Assembly (NCBI GenBank): GCA_002352125.1
Contig: DEHU01000141.1
Coordinates: 1,378 to 9,124, forward strand
Direction: 5' to 3'
Length of the DNA: 7,747 nt
Source: Competibacteraceae bacterium UBA2792
GTDB lineage: Bacteria > Pseudomonadota > Gammaproteobacteria > Competibacterales > Competibacteraceae
Shown: in pieces, positions 1 through 5,762 of the stretch
Position numbering within the stretch: the stretch's first letter is position 1
Layout: each line of letters opens with the position of its first letter
Translations under genes and position numbers: made by a program
The notes under the pieces: model-generated
The model's database searches: none
What the model was told of the DNA's origin: nothing
The model's input: only the letters and a program-made list of their open reading frames with translations

Positions 1-635
1 CTGGCCACCACCGTCACCCGCGCACCGATGGAATCGCCGGACTTGCGCAGCGCGTCCATGAACTGTTCCAACTCCGCCACTTTATCGGGGTCCGGACAGA
101 AAAACGGGTTGTCGTCCACCTCCTCCCAAACCAATCTGGCCGGTCGAATCGGACCAAGCTGGGCCAGATAACCCCGGATCGCGACGCCGTAGCGCTCCCG
201 CAGATATTTTCTGGCGATGGCGCCGGCCGCCACCCGCATCGCGGTTTCCCGCGCCGAAGACCGGCCACCGCCCCGATAATCCCGCAATCCGTACTTTTGG
301 TGGTAGGTGTAGTCGGCGTGGCCGGGCCGGAACCGGTCCAAAATCTCGCCGTAATCCTTCGAGCGCTGATCCACGTTCTCGATCAGCAAACCGACCGGAG
401 TTCCCGTCGTTTTGCCCTCGAACACGCCGGACAGGATGCGCACCTCGTCCGGCTCGCGGCGCTGGGTGGTATGCCGGCTCTGGCCGGGCCGACGGCGGTC
501 TAAATCGCTTTGCAAATCCGCTTCGGATAATGCCAGGCCAGGCGGGCAACCATCCACGACTGCACCGAGCGCCGGACCGTGGCTTTCGCCGAACGTGGTG
601 ACGGTGAACAACTTGCCAAACGTGTTGCCAGACAT
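1..635 (-). CDS. aroC: Chorismate synthase, 3' end cut by the window edge
   Basis: Chorismate synthase converts 5-enolpyruvylshikimate-3-phosphate to chorismate, the last shikimate step before aromatic amino acids, folate and quinones. It is a cytosolic enzyme that needs reduced FMN. Translating the minus strand from the ATG at 635-633 gives 211 uninterrupted codons that follow the E. coli protein closely. Visible landmarks are [10 protein letters not shown] at the start, TTFGESHG (residues about 13-20), [40 protein letters not shown], the [20 protein letters not shown] block, [10 protein letters not shown] and [12 protein letters not shown] at the cut. The family is usually about 360 residues, so roughly 150 C-terminal residues lie beyond base 1. 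The start is supported by the family N-terminus and by an AAGGA sequence 10 nt upstream. The gene is transcribed away from the kinase gene. No frameshift or missing motif is seen in the visible part, and the identification is very secure. Confidence 0.97.
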   Translation of the reverse strand, partial: MSGNTFGKLFTVTTFGESHGPALGAVVDGCPPGLALSEADLQSDLDRRRPGQSRHTTQRREPDEVRILSGVFEGKTTGTPVGLLIENVDQRSKDYGEILDRFRPGHADYTYHQKYGLRDYRGGGRSSARETAMRVAAGAIARKYLRERYGVAIRGYLAQLGPIRPARLVWEEVDDNPFFCPDPDKVAELEQFMDALRKSGDSIGARVTVVA

Positions 636-797
636 GCGGAAATATTCCTTAACCTACGTTTGATGATTGCCGGAACAGGCGGCACGATATCTGCTTAGAT
701 TTCAATCGAAGAACGGGCTACCAATGGCATCTTTTGCCCGAAAGCCAGACGATTTCCTAGAATTTGAGCCTATCATACCGCGCCAGCCCACGCCGTG

Positions 798-816
798 GCT
801 GCGCAGTTCGCGCAGC
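798..816. repeat. Perfect 7-bp inverted repeat (hairpin) in the aroC/kinase spacer
   Basis: GCTGCGC at 798-804 is followed by a 5-base loop and its exact complement GCGCAGC at 810-816. A second small hairpin, GCCG-AAAA-CGGC, follows directly at 819-830. Neither has a run of T after it on either strand, so they do not look like intrinsic terminators. They could be a protein-binding palindrome, part of a 5' leader of one of the two divergent genes, or chance in GC-rich DNA. Confidence 0.45.
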
Positions 817-912
817 ATGCCGAAAACGGCGAAACTCGATTGACCCAACCGTGCACCAAGTTGCGGAACTACCCGAAAATACATCGACCGCCGGAATGCG
901 GCGCCAGCAGTG

Positions 913-918
913 AAAGGA
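913..918 (+). promoter_or_regulatory. Ribosome binding site fixing the kinase start at 926
   Basis: AAAGGA ends 7 nt before the ATG at 926-928, which is the usual spacing. The in-frame TTG at 920 would sit only one base after it and is therefore not the likely start. The GTG at 910 is in another frame. Confidence 0.7.
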
Positions 919-925
919 TTTGAAC

Positions 926-3900
926 ATGCACATTCCAGGCTATCAGATCGAGCGCGAACTCGGCCAAGGCGGCATGGCAATCGTTTATCTCGCCTTGCAG
1001 GAGTCCTTACACCGTCACGTCGCGCTGAAAGTCATCAAGCCCATCCTCACGACCGACGAGGAATTCGCCCACCGGTTTCTGCGAGAAGGCCGAATCATCG
1101 CGCAACTCAACGACCCGCACATCGTCACCGTCTACGACATCGCGTCCCACGACAACACTTATTACCTGTCGATGGAATATCTGCCGGGCGGCACGCTGCA
1201 ACAGCGCATCCGCGATGGCTTGCCGCTGACGGAAGCCCTGTCCATCGCCAGCGCCATCGCCAGCGCCCTGCACTACGCCCACCGTCGCAACATCATCCAT
1301 CGTGATATCAAGCCCCAGAACATTCTGTTCCGCGAAAACGGCAGCCCGGTACTGACCGACTTCGGCATCGCCAAAACTCTCGGCGGCACCACGATCATGA
1401 CCCGCACCGGTCTGTCCATCGGCACGCCACGCTACATGAGCCCGGAGCAGATTCGCGGCCAGACGGTAGACGCCCGCTCCGACCTGTACAGCCTCGGCGT
1501 GTTGCTCTACGAAATGCTGACCGGCAATGTTCCCTATACCGCCGAAGACAGCTTCGCTCTGGCGATGATGCACGTCACCGCCCCGATCCCTGAATTGCCG
1601 GCCAAATTGGCCCGCTTTCAGCCGCTGCTGAACAAACTGCTGGAAAAAGACCCTCACCAACGGTTTCAAAACGGCCAAGAAGTCGCCGCCGCGCTGGGTA
1701 TCGTCGAAGCGTCCACCAGCGCGACCGGCTATCGGGAAACCCTCGCGCCAGCCATCGGCCACGCTCCAGCGCCAACGAGCCACCTCGGCTGGAAAATCGG
1801 GATACCTTTGGCGGCAGCCTTGACCGGCGCGGTGGTCGCGGGCGGATACCTGTTTTTGAACCGGCCAGCCACGACGACCCCACCGCTCGCCGTTGCGCCG
1901 CCAGATCGGCAACCGGGACCGCCAGTCATCGATCTTGCCGCCCAACGGCGAACCGAGGCCGATCAACTGTTCTCGCAAGCGGCCCAGCAACAGCAGACCG
2001 GCGCTTTAACCGATAGCCTGGCCCACATCGAACAGGGTCTGCGACTGGTCCCCGGCCACGCGGCCCTGCTGGCGTTGCGCGAACAGGTCAATCGCCAGAT
2101 CGCCGAAGAGGACAAGGCCCGGCAGGCCAACGAGCAGCGGCAGCAGGCCAAACTACAAGCCGAACAGTTTCTCGAACAGGCTCAGCGCGCTCGACAGGAA
2201 GGCGCGCTGGACGTGAGCCTGGTCCATATCGAACAGGGTTTGCAGGCCATGCCCGACCATGCGGCGCTATTGGCGTTGAAACAGGATGTTCTGGCACAAC
2301 AAGCCGAGCGCCAGCGCCAACAGGAACTCACCCGCCAGCAGGCCGAAATCGCCGAACGGCAAAAAATCGAAACCGAACGCCAGAAAATCGAGACCGAACA
2401 ACGCCGAAGAAAAGCCGACGAATTTCTGGGGCGGGCGCTCGACTATCAGCGAGATCGCGCTTACGAAGTCAGTTTGTCGCAAATCGAGCAAGGTTTGCAG
2501 CAAAATCCCGATCACCCTCGGCTGCTGGCGTTGCGCGAGGAGGTCCGCCGGCAACTGCGCGAAGCCAAGGCCGTACCGCCCGCCGTCGCGCCCCCATCGG
2601 ATGACGCCGTCCGGGTCGCCGCTCTGCTCAAACAATGTGAAACCCATCTCAAAGCCAATCGGTTGACCTCCGGCAAGCGGGGCAACGCCGCCGATTGTTA
2701 CGGCGAGGTGCTCAGGCGGGATCGTGGAAACAGCGAAGCGTTGGCCGGTCTCGATCATGTCGCCGACCGCTACGCGGACCAAGCGGCGGCGGCCCTGCGA
2801 AAAGGAGATGCCAAAGCAACGCGAAGCGCGCTCGACCGGCTAGCGCGGCTGAACCCGTCCCACCCCCGCTTGTTTGACCTGCGCGAACGGCTGGCCCAGG
2901 CAGAAGCGGCCGCCAAACAACCCGCTGCACCAGCACCGGAAAAACCCGCCGCGCCAACTCCAGTCGCCACCCCGGAACCGCAACCCACGCCGCCGGAACG
3001 CGATGCGAAACCGGAGGTGCCGGCGATCGATCTGGTCTCGCTTCCCCGCCCGGTGACGCAGCCTCCCACCGAAACCCCCACCAACAACACCCAAGTCATC
3101 GCCCAGGACCGGCATACTCGTCTTTCCAAGACCGAGACCGACAAAGACGTTAGCTTGCTGGTGACGGTATCCCCGCAAGGCACGCTCGGCGAACAGCCGC
3201 CGCCCGCGCCGGAACCCGCCGAGAAACCGCGCACCGCCGAGCAGGCCTGGGCGGCGATCAAGGACAGCAGCGACTCGGCCGAAATCGAGCGGTTTCTGGC
3301 CACCTATCCCAAAAGCCGTCCAGCGTCCGCTGCCCGCGCCAAACTCAAAGAGCTGAAGCGGCAGCCGGGACTTCCCGCTCGATTGGCCGTTCAAGCCGAC
3401 GTGGAAGATGCCCAAGTCACGATCAATGGCCGCAATGTCGGCACGGTACCTCTGGAAGTCGAGCTAAAACCCGGCTCCTACAAGGTGCGAGTCAGCCAAG
3501 AAGGCTACCAAGACTGGAACGGACGGATCGACCTGGCCGCTGGTGACAGCAGCACGCTGACTGCGGCTTTACCCAAAAAACTGGCGGTGGCGACCGCGCC
3601 ACCACCCACTCGCCGGCCAACGCCGGAATCGGTCCACGAGCCCGAACCGGCCGACGGCGGTGTCGAGAAGCCCGCCGCAAGCCGGGAACCGGCTCCGCCT
3701 CCTGCTCCCGAACCCCAGACAGCGAAAGCCGACGCAGGATCGAACTGCCTACGCGGCAACTGCCAGAACGGTCAAGGCTCCTACCGTTACCCGGATGGCA
3801 GCGAATACTCGGGAGAATTCCGCAATGCGAAAATGCACGGCCAGGGTACTTATGTCTATGCGGGACGCGGCGAAAAATACGTCGGCGAATGGCGTAGCGG

Positions 3901-4066
3901 CGTGATCAACGGCGAAGGCACTTATTACTACCGCAGCGGCAACCGCTACCAAGGAGAATGGCGCAACGGCCGCAAGAACGGCCAAGGGGTGCTGTACGAG
4001 AACGGCAAAAAGATCGTCGGCGAGTGGCAAAATGACCGGAAGGTCCGGATCACGGTGGAGCAATAA
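926..4066 (+). CDS. Transmembrane Ser/Thr protein kinase with TPR-like, PEGA and MORN modules
   Basis: This is a 1046-residue Hanks-type (PknB-like) receptor kinase. The kinase domain covers about residues 5-260. It has the glycine loop ELGQGGMAIVY (11-21), the ATP-binding Lys35 in VALKVIK, C-helix Glu54, the catalytic loop HRDIKPQN (125-132, Asp127), DFG (145-147), and the activation segment ending in GTPRYMSPEQ. All catalytic residues are present, so it should be active. One hydrophobic helix follows at about 289-311. The rest is predicted to be extracytoplasmic. Three related TPR-like repeats (about 341-548) share the core SLxxIEQGL and are joined by charged Q/E/R helices. A further TPR-like block spans 564-660, followed by Pro-rich linkers, a W-x-FLATYP-type helical piece (775-813), a PEGA domain (816-883) and MORN repeats (946-1035). 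By family knowledge, TPR, PEGA and MORN modules bind proteins, surface polysaccharide or lipid. The ligand and the phosphorylation targets are unknown. It appears to be a single-gene unit, and no partner phosphatase or FHA protein is in view. Confidence 0.93.
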   Translation: MHIPGYQIERELGQGGMAIVYLALQESLHRHVALKVIKPILTTDEEFAHRFLREGRIIAQLNDPHIVTVYDIASHDNTYYLSMEYLPGGTLQQRIRDGLPLTEALSIASAIASALHYAHRRNIIHRDIKPQNILFRENGSPVLTDFGIAKTLGGTTIMTRTGLSIGTPRYMSPEQIRGQTVDARSDLYSLGVLLYEMLTGNVPYTAEDSFALAMMHVTAPIPELPAKLARFQPLLNKLLEKDPHQRFQNGQEVAAALGIVEASTSATGYRETLAPAIGHAPAPTSHLGWKIGIPLAAALTGAVVAGGYLFLNRPATTTPPLAVAPPDRQPGPPVIDLAAQRRTEADQLFSQAAQQQQTGALTDSLAHIEQGLRLVPGHAALLALREQVNRQIAEEDKARQANEQRQQAKLQAEQFLEQAQRARQEGALDVSLVHIEQGLQAMPDHAALLALKQDVLAQQAERQRQQELTRQQAEIAERQKIETERQKIETEQRRRKADEFLGRALDYQRDRAYEVSLSQIEQGLQQNPDHPRLLALREEVRRQLREAKAVPPAVAPPSDDAVRVAALLKQCETHLKANRLTSGKRGNAADCYGEVLRRDRGNSEALAGLDHVADRYADQAAAALRKGDAKATRSALDRLARLNPSHPRLFDLRERLAQAEAAAKQPAAPAPEKPAAPTPVATPEPQPTPPERDAKPEVPAIDLVSLPRPVTQPPTETPTNNTQVIAQDRHTRLSKTETDKDVSLLVTVSPQGTLGEQPPPAPEPAEKPRTAEQAWAAIKDSSDSAEIERFLATYPKSRPASAARAKLKELKRQPGLPARLAVQADVEDAQVTINGRNVGTVPLEVELKPGSYKVRVSQEGYQDWNGRIDLAAGDSSTLTAALPKKLAVATAPPPTRRPTPESVHEPEPADGGVEKPAASREPAPPPAPEPQTAKADAGSNCLRGNCQNGQGSYRYPDGSEYSGEFRNAKMHGQGTYVYAGRGEKYVGEWRSGVINGEGTYYYRSGNRYQGEWRNGRKNGQGVLYENGKKIVGEWQNDRKVRITVEQ
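1946..2569 (+). repeat. Three diverged TPR-like repeats inside the kinase gene
   Basis: Three copies of a roughly 50-residue helical unit occur in the extracytoplasmic part. Their cores are SLAHIEQGL, SLVHIEQGL and SLSQIEQGL. Each is followed by a P-x-H turn and LLALREQV, LLALKQDV or LLALREEV. Core-to-core spacing is 67 residues between copies 1 and 2 and 85 between copies 2 and 3. The longer second spacing is due to an extended charged helix that includes a 7-residue tandem duplication. The copies differ at many bases, so this is an old duplication. Confidence 0.8.
2354..2395 (+). repeat. 21-bp tandem duplication coding for ERQKIET twice
   Basis: Bases 2354-2374 and 2375-2395 are head-to-tail copies differing at 3 of 21 positions. 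Each codes for ERQKIET, within the charged helix between the second and third TPR-like repeats. Because the unit is a multiple of three and equals one coiled-coil heptad, gain or loss of a copy would keep the frame and lengthen or shorten the helix by one heptad. Confidence 0.85.
3761..4030 (+). repeat. MORN repeats at the kinase C-terminus
   Basis: Units with the pattern Y-x-G-E-[FW]-x-x-x-x-x-x-G-x-G begin at protein residues 961, 985 and 1008. A partial unit precedes them (from Cys946, NGQGSYRYPDG) and a partial unit follows (IVGEWQND). The period is 22-24 residues, as expected for MORN motifs. Cys941 and Cys946 stand just before the first unit and could form a disulfide if this end is in the periplasm. 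Confidence 0.88.
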
Positions 4067-4080
4067 CCGGGCAAAACAAA

Positions 4081-4111
4081 GGCGGAGTCCAGATGCAACC
4101 GGATCTCCGCC
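4081..4111. terminator. Intrinsic terminator between convergent genes, probably bidirectional
   Basis: The arm GGCGGAGTCC (4081-4090), a 10-base loop and the arm GGATCTCCGCC (4101-4111) pair over 10 bp with one bulged base. On the minus strand the hairpin is followed by TTTGTTTTGC (complement of 4071-4080), a good U-tract to end the small 90-residue gene. On the plus strand the following sequence ACGATTTT has a weaker T-run, 15 nt after the kinase stop. The site fits the convergent arrangement. Confidence 0.7.
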
Positions 4112-4204
4112 ACGATTTTGGCGCCGTCCTTGCGCTTGCATTACTCCGTCGAGACTGACCCTTATCTTTGATGCCCCGAACGGGAATGTCCTCGCATATC
4201 TTCC

Positions 4205-4477
4205 CTAGCGATGCAGTTGGGAATACGCCAAACGGCGTGGCGCCTTCAGCCAGTTATACGGAACGAAATCGGCATTGTTTTCTTCCAGGCATCGCACCGA
4301 ATGTAGCTGGGTGCCCCGGATAGGTACATCGCCGCCGTAGCCGCCGCAGTAACTGCCTCCGCTCGCGCTCACGCAAGGCGCTGCGCCGCGATACGGACAA
4401 CTGCACTTGTCTACGGGCATCAATCCCTCGCTGCCAAAACGCCTAGCCTTCACTGGCCGGGTGATTTCGCTTTTCAT
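4205..4477 (-). CDS. Small Cys/Gly-containing protein of unknown function (90 aa)
   Basis: I do not recognise this protein. It is 90 residues long and starts MKSEITRPVKARRF. Five cysteines lie at positions 25, 27, 35, 44 and 63 (KCSC, APC, SYCGGYGGD, VRC). The Gly/Ser/Tyr-rich stretch at about 38-50 is followed by DVPIRGTQLHS, and the tail is basic (LKAPRRLAYSQLHR). There is no signal peptide or membrane helix, so it is probably cytosolic. The cysteine spacing CxC-x7-C-x8-C could bind a metal, but no standard zinc-ribbon or ferredoxin motif is complete. Support for a real gene is a GAGGAG ribosome binding site 6 nt before the ATG, a spacer upstream for its own promoter, and a terminator with a U-tract downstream on the same strand. 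It is convergent with the kinase gene and divergent from the phosphatase-fold gene, so it is a single-gene unit. A peptide precursor is possible, but no modifying enzyme lies nearby. Confidence 0.68.
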   Translation of the reverse strand: MKSEITRPVKARRFGSEGLMPVDKCSCPYRGAAPCVSASGGSYCGGYGGDVPIRGTQLHSVRCLEENNADFVPYNWLKAPRRLAYSQLHR

Positions 4478-4501
4478 TTTGGGCTCCTCGCTTTGGTGGT
4501 C

Positions 4502-4516
4502 GGCGGCTTCGCCGCC
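4502..4516 (-). repeat. GC-rich hairpin in the presumed 5' leader of the small Cys gene
   Basis: GGCGGC and GCCGCC form a perfect 6-bp stem around a 3-base loop. On the minus strand the stem ends 12 nt upstream of the GAGGAG ribosome binding site of the 90-residue gene. It could shape or protect the leader of that mRNA. On the plus strand it is followed only by TTTCCTCC, which is a poor terminator tail. Confidence 0.45.
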
Positions 4517-4740
4517 TTTCCTCCCTCGTATGCATTAGCCGGCGATTTTTTTGATTTTTGCTACGGTGTTATAGTTCTAATCCATATTTCCGGCACGGCT
4601 AATATTAAAGTTTGGGCTTGCGGAGTAAATAAGGAAATTCGCGAACGGCATCGTGGTTTTCCCTAATTTCGTGCCTCGGAGCAATCTCCGCCTCGAACGC
4701 GGCCGCCAGCTCGCACAGCTTCTCGTCACCGACCGAAATC

Positions 4741-4746
4741 GAGGAA
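4741..4746 (+). promoter_or_regulatory. Ribosome binding site fixing the phosphatase-fold start at 4755
   Basis: GAGGAA lies 8 nt before the ATG at 4755. The alternative GTG at 4653 has AAGGAA 16 nt upstream, which is too far. It would also add 34 polar residues ahead of the first membrane helix, so 4755 is preferred. Confidence 0.65.
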
Positions 4747-4754
4747 CCTTCGGC

Positions 4755-5711
4755 ATGCCGTCGATACTGCGCATCACTTGGCTAGGTTTATTGGCTGCCA
4801 CCGGTACGATGGTTTGTATCGCCACCCTCGCCGGATTCGCCGGACAACTCTGGTGGGGATTCGAACTGGCTTCCCATTTTCGCGTCCAGTATGCAGTCGC
4901 GCTCGGTTTCGGCGCTTTAATCCTGCCGGTCTGGCGCCGCGTGCGTTGGGCGGTCACCTTCGCGGCTTTTGCCCTGCTCAATGCGATATTGCTAGCGCCG
5001 AGGTTCCCGAGCTGGACCGAAGCCCAGGCCAGCGGCGATGGACCGGTTTTTCGGGCATTGCTGGCAAACGTCAATTCCGCCAACCGCGATCACGAGCGCA
5101 TCCGCGACGCGATCCTCGCCCACCAGCCGGACTTCGTGGTGCTGTTGGAAACTACGCCTTGGCTGCTCGACCGCTTGACCGACCTTACCGACCGCTATCC
5201 ATATCGGACTGTCGCGCCGCGCGAAGACAATTTTGGTATCGCGTTTTTCAGCCGCCGGCCATTTTCGCGGGCCGACATCGCACAATTCGGGGCGGCGGGG
5301 TTACCCTCGATCATCGCCGAGTTCGCGATCGACCGGCATCGTCTTATCGTGCTGGGCACTCACCCCCTGCCACCCGTTGGCGCCGGGCCGGCTCGGGAGC
5401 GCAACGACCAACTGGCTCAATTGGCCGCGTTCGCCCGGCAAACCCCGCTGCCGCTATTGCTGCTGGGCGATCTGAACACTTCGCCCTGGTCGCCGTATTT
5501 CGAGAAGTTGCTGGCCGATTCGGGCCTGCGCGACAGTGGGGGCGGACGTGGTATCCTGCCGTCTTGGCCGGTCGGTTGGCCACCGCTGTGGATTCCTATC
5601 GACCATGCTCTATTTTCGGAAGGGATCCGAATCCGGCGAGTGGTCGTGGGACCGGATCTCGGTTCCGACCATTATCCGGTCATTGTCGATTTCCAAGTCG
5701 CCGGACCATAA
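4755..5711 (+). CDS. Membrane-anchored endonuclease/exonuclease/phosphatase (EEP) family protein
   Basis: The 318-residue product has two parts. Residues about 7-81 form three hydrophobic helices (near 7-33, 46-61 and 64-81), with Arg-rich turns between the second and third. From about residue 100 it shows the metal-dependent EEP fold, shared by exonuclease III, DNase I and sphingomyelinase-type phosphodiesterases. Motifs are ANVNSAN (Asn105), PDFVVLLET (metal-binding Glu132), GTHPLPP (His203), LLGDLNTSPWS (Asp239, Asn241), PIDHALFS (Asp283, His284) and the final GSDHYPVIVDF (Asp305, His306). The full catalytic set is therefore present. The family cleaves phosphodiester or phosphomonoester bonds, but the substrate (nucleic acid, phospholipid or another phosphoester) cannot be told from sequence. 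The arrangement resembles YafD-like EEP proteins with N-terminal membrane helices. The gene ends 51 bp before the Tat-exported hydrolase gene and may share its transcript. Confidence 0.88.
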   Translation: MPSILRITWLGLLAATGTMVCIATLAGFAGQLWWGFELASHFRVQYAVALGFGALILPVWRRVRWAVTFAAFALLNAILLAPRFPSWTEAQASGDGPVFRALLANVNSANRDHERIRDAILAHQPDFVVLLETTPWLLDRLTDLTDRYPYRTVAPREDNFGIAFFSRRPFSRADIAQFGAAGLPSIIAEFAIDRHRLIVLGTHPLPPVGAGPARERNDQLAQLAAFARQTPLPLLLLGDLNTSPWSPYFEKLLADSGLRDSGGGRGILPSWPVGWPPLWIPIDHALFSEGIRIRRVVVGPDLGSDHYPVIVDFQVAGP

Positions 5712-5762
5712 TATTTATTTGACCTTTCCCCGACATCGTCACTGCCGATCCGAGGTTTCGCC

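Larger units (their letters stand above)
636..925. other. Divergent intergenic spacer between aroC and the kinase gene
   Basis: This spacer must contain the promoters for both aroC (leftward) and the kinase gene (rightward). I see no RNA gene and no convincing small gene in it. The aroC ribosome binding site reads TCCTT on the plus strand at 646-650. A TATGAT-like box lies on the minus strand near 774-779, but no good -35 partner stands 16-18 nt upstream of it. On the plus strand a TTGACC at 840-845 could be a -35 element for the kinase gene, again without a clear -10. Small hairpins lie at 798-816 and 819-830. Promoter positions are therefore left unassigned. Confidence 0.6.
4478..4754. other. 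AT-richer divergent spacer between the small Cys gene and the phosphatase-fold gene
   Basis: This spacer must carry leftward and rightward promoters. It is clearly richer in A and T than the genes around it, with T-runs at 4546-4552 and 4556-4559. A TATAGT box at 4570-4575 (plus) and an overlapping TATAAC at 4573-4568 (minus) are each one base from the -10 consensus. Neither has a clear -35 at the right distance, so promoter calls stay tentative. The GAGGAG ribosome binding site of the small gene is at 4489-4484 on the minus strand. A hairpin lies at 4502-4516. The reading frame of the plus-strand gene extends upstream to a GTG at 4653, but that stretch is polar and lacks a well-placed ribosome binding site. 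Confidence 0.55.

Noticed and set aside
840..868. Sigma-70 promoter for the kinase gene starting with TTGACC at 840
   Set aside because: No sequence close to TATAAT occurs 16-19 nt downstream, so only the -35-like box can be stated.
702..980. 92-codon minus-strand frame in the aroC/kinase spacer
   Set aside because: It overlaps the kinase start and its ribosome binding site, lacks a convincing ribosome binding site of its own, and its product resembles no family I know.
1007..1990. 327-codon open frame on the minus strand inside the kinase gene
   Set aside because: The plus strand codes for unmistakable kinase motifs through this stretch. The antisense frame is a by-product of GC-rich codon use and shows no recognisable domain or ribosome binding site.
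4653..4754. Longer N-terminus for the EEP protein from GTG at 4653
   Set aside because: The extra 34 residues are polar, the spacing to the nearest purine-rich sequence is 16 nt, and the ATG at 4755 has a better ribosome binding site directly before the first membrane helix.
4778..5722. 314-codon plus-strand frame overlapping the EEP gene
   Set aside because: The product is Arg/Pro/Gly-rich out-of-frame translation. The overlapping frame carries all EEP catalytic motifs and membrane helices.
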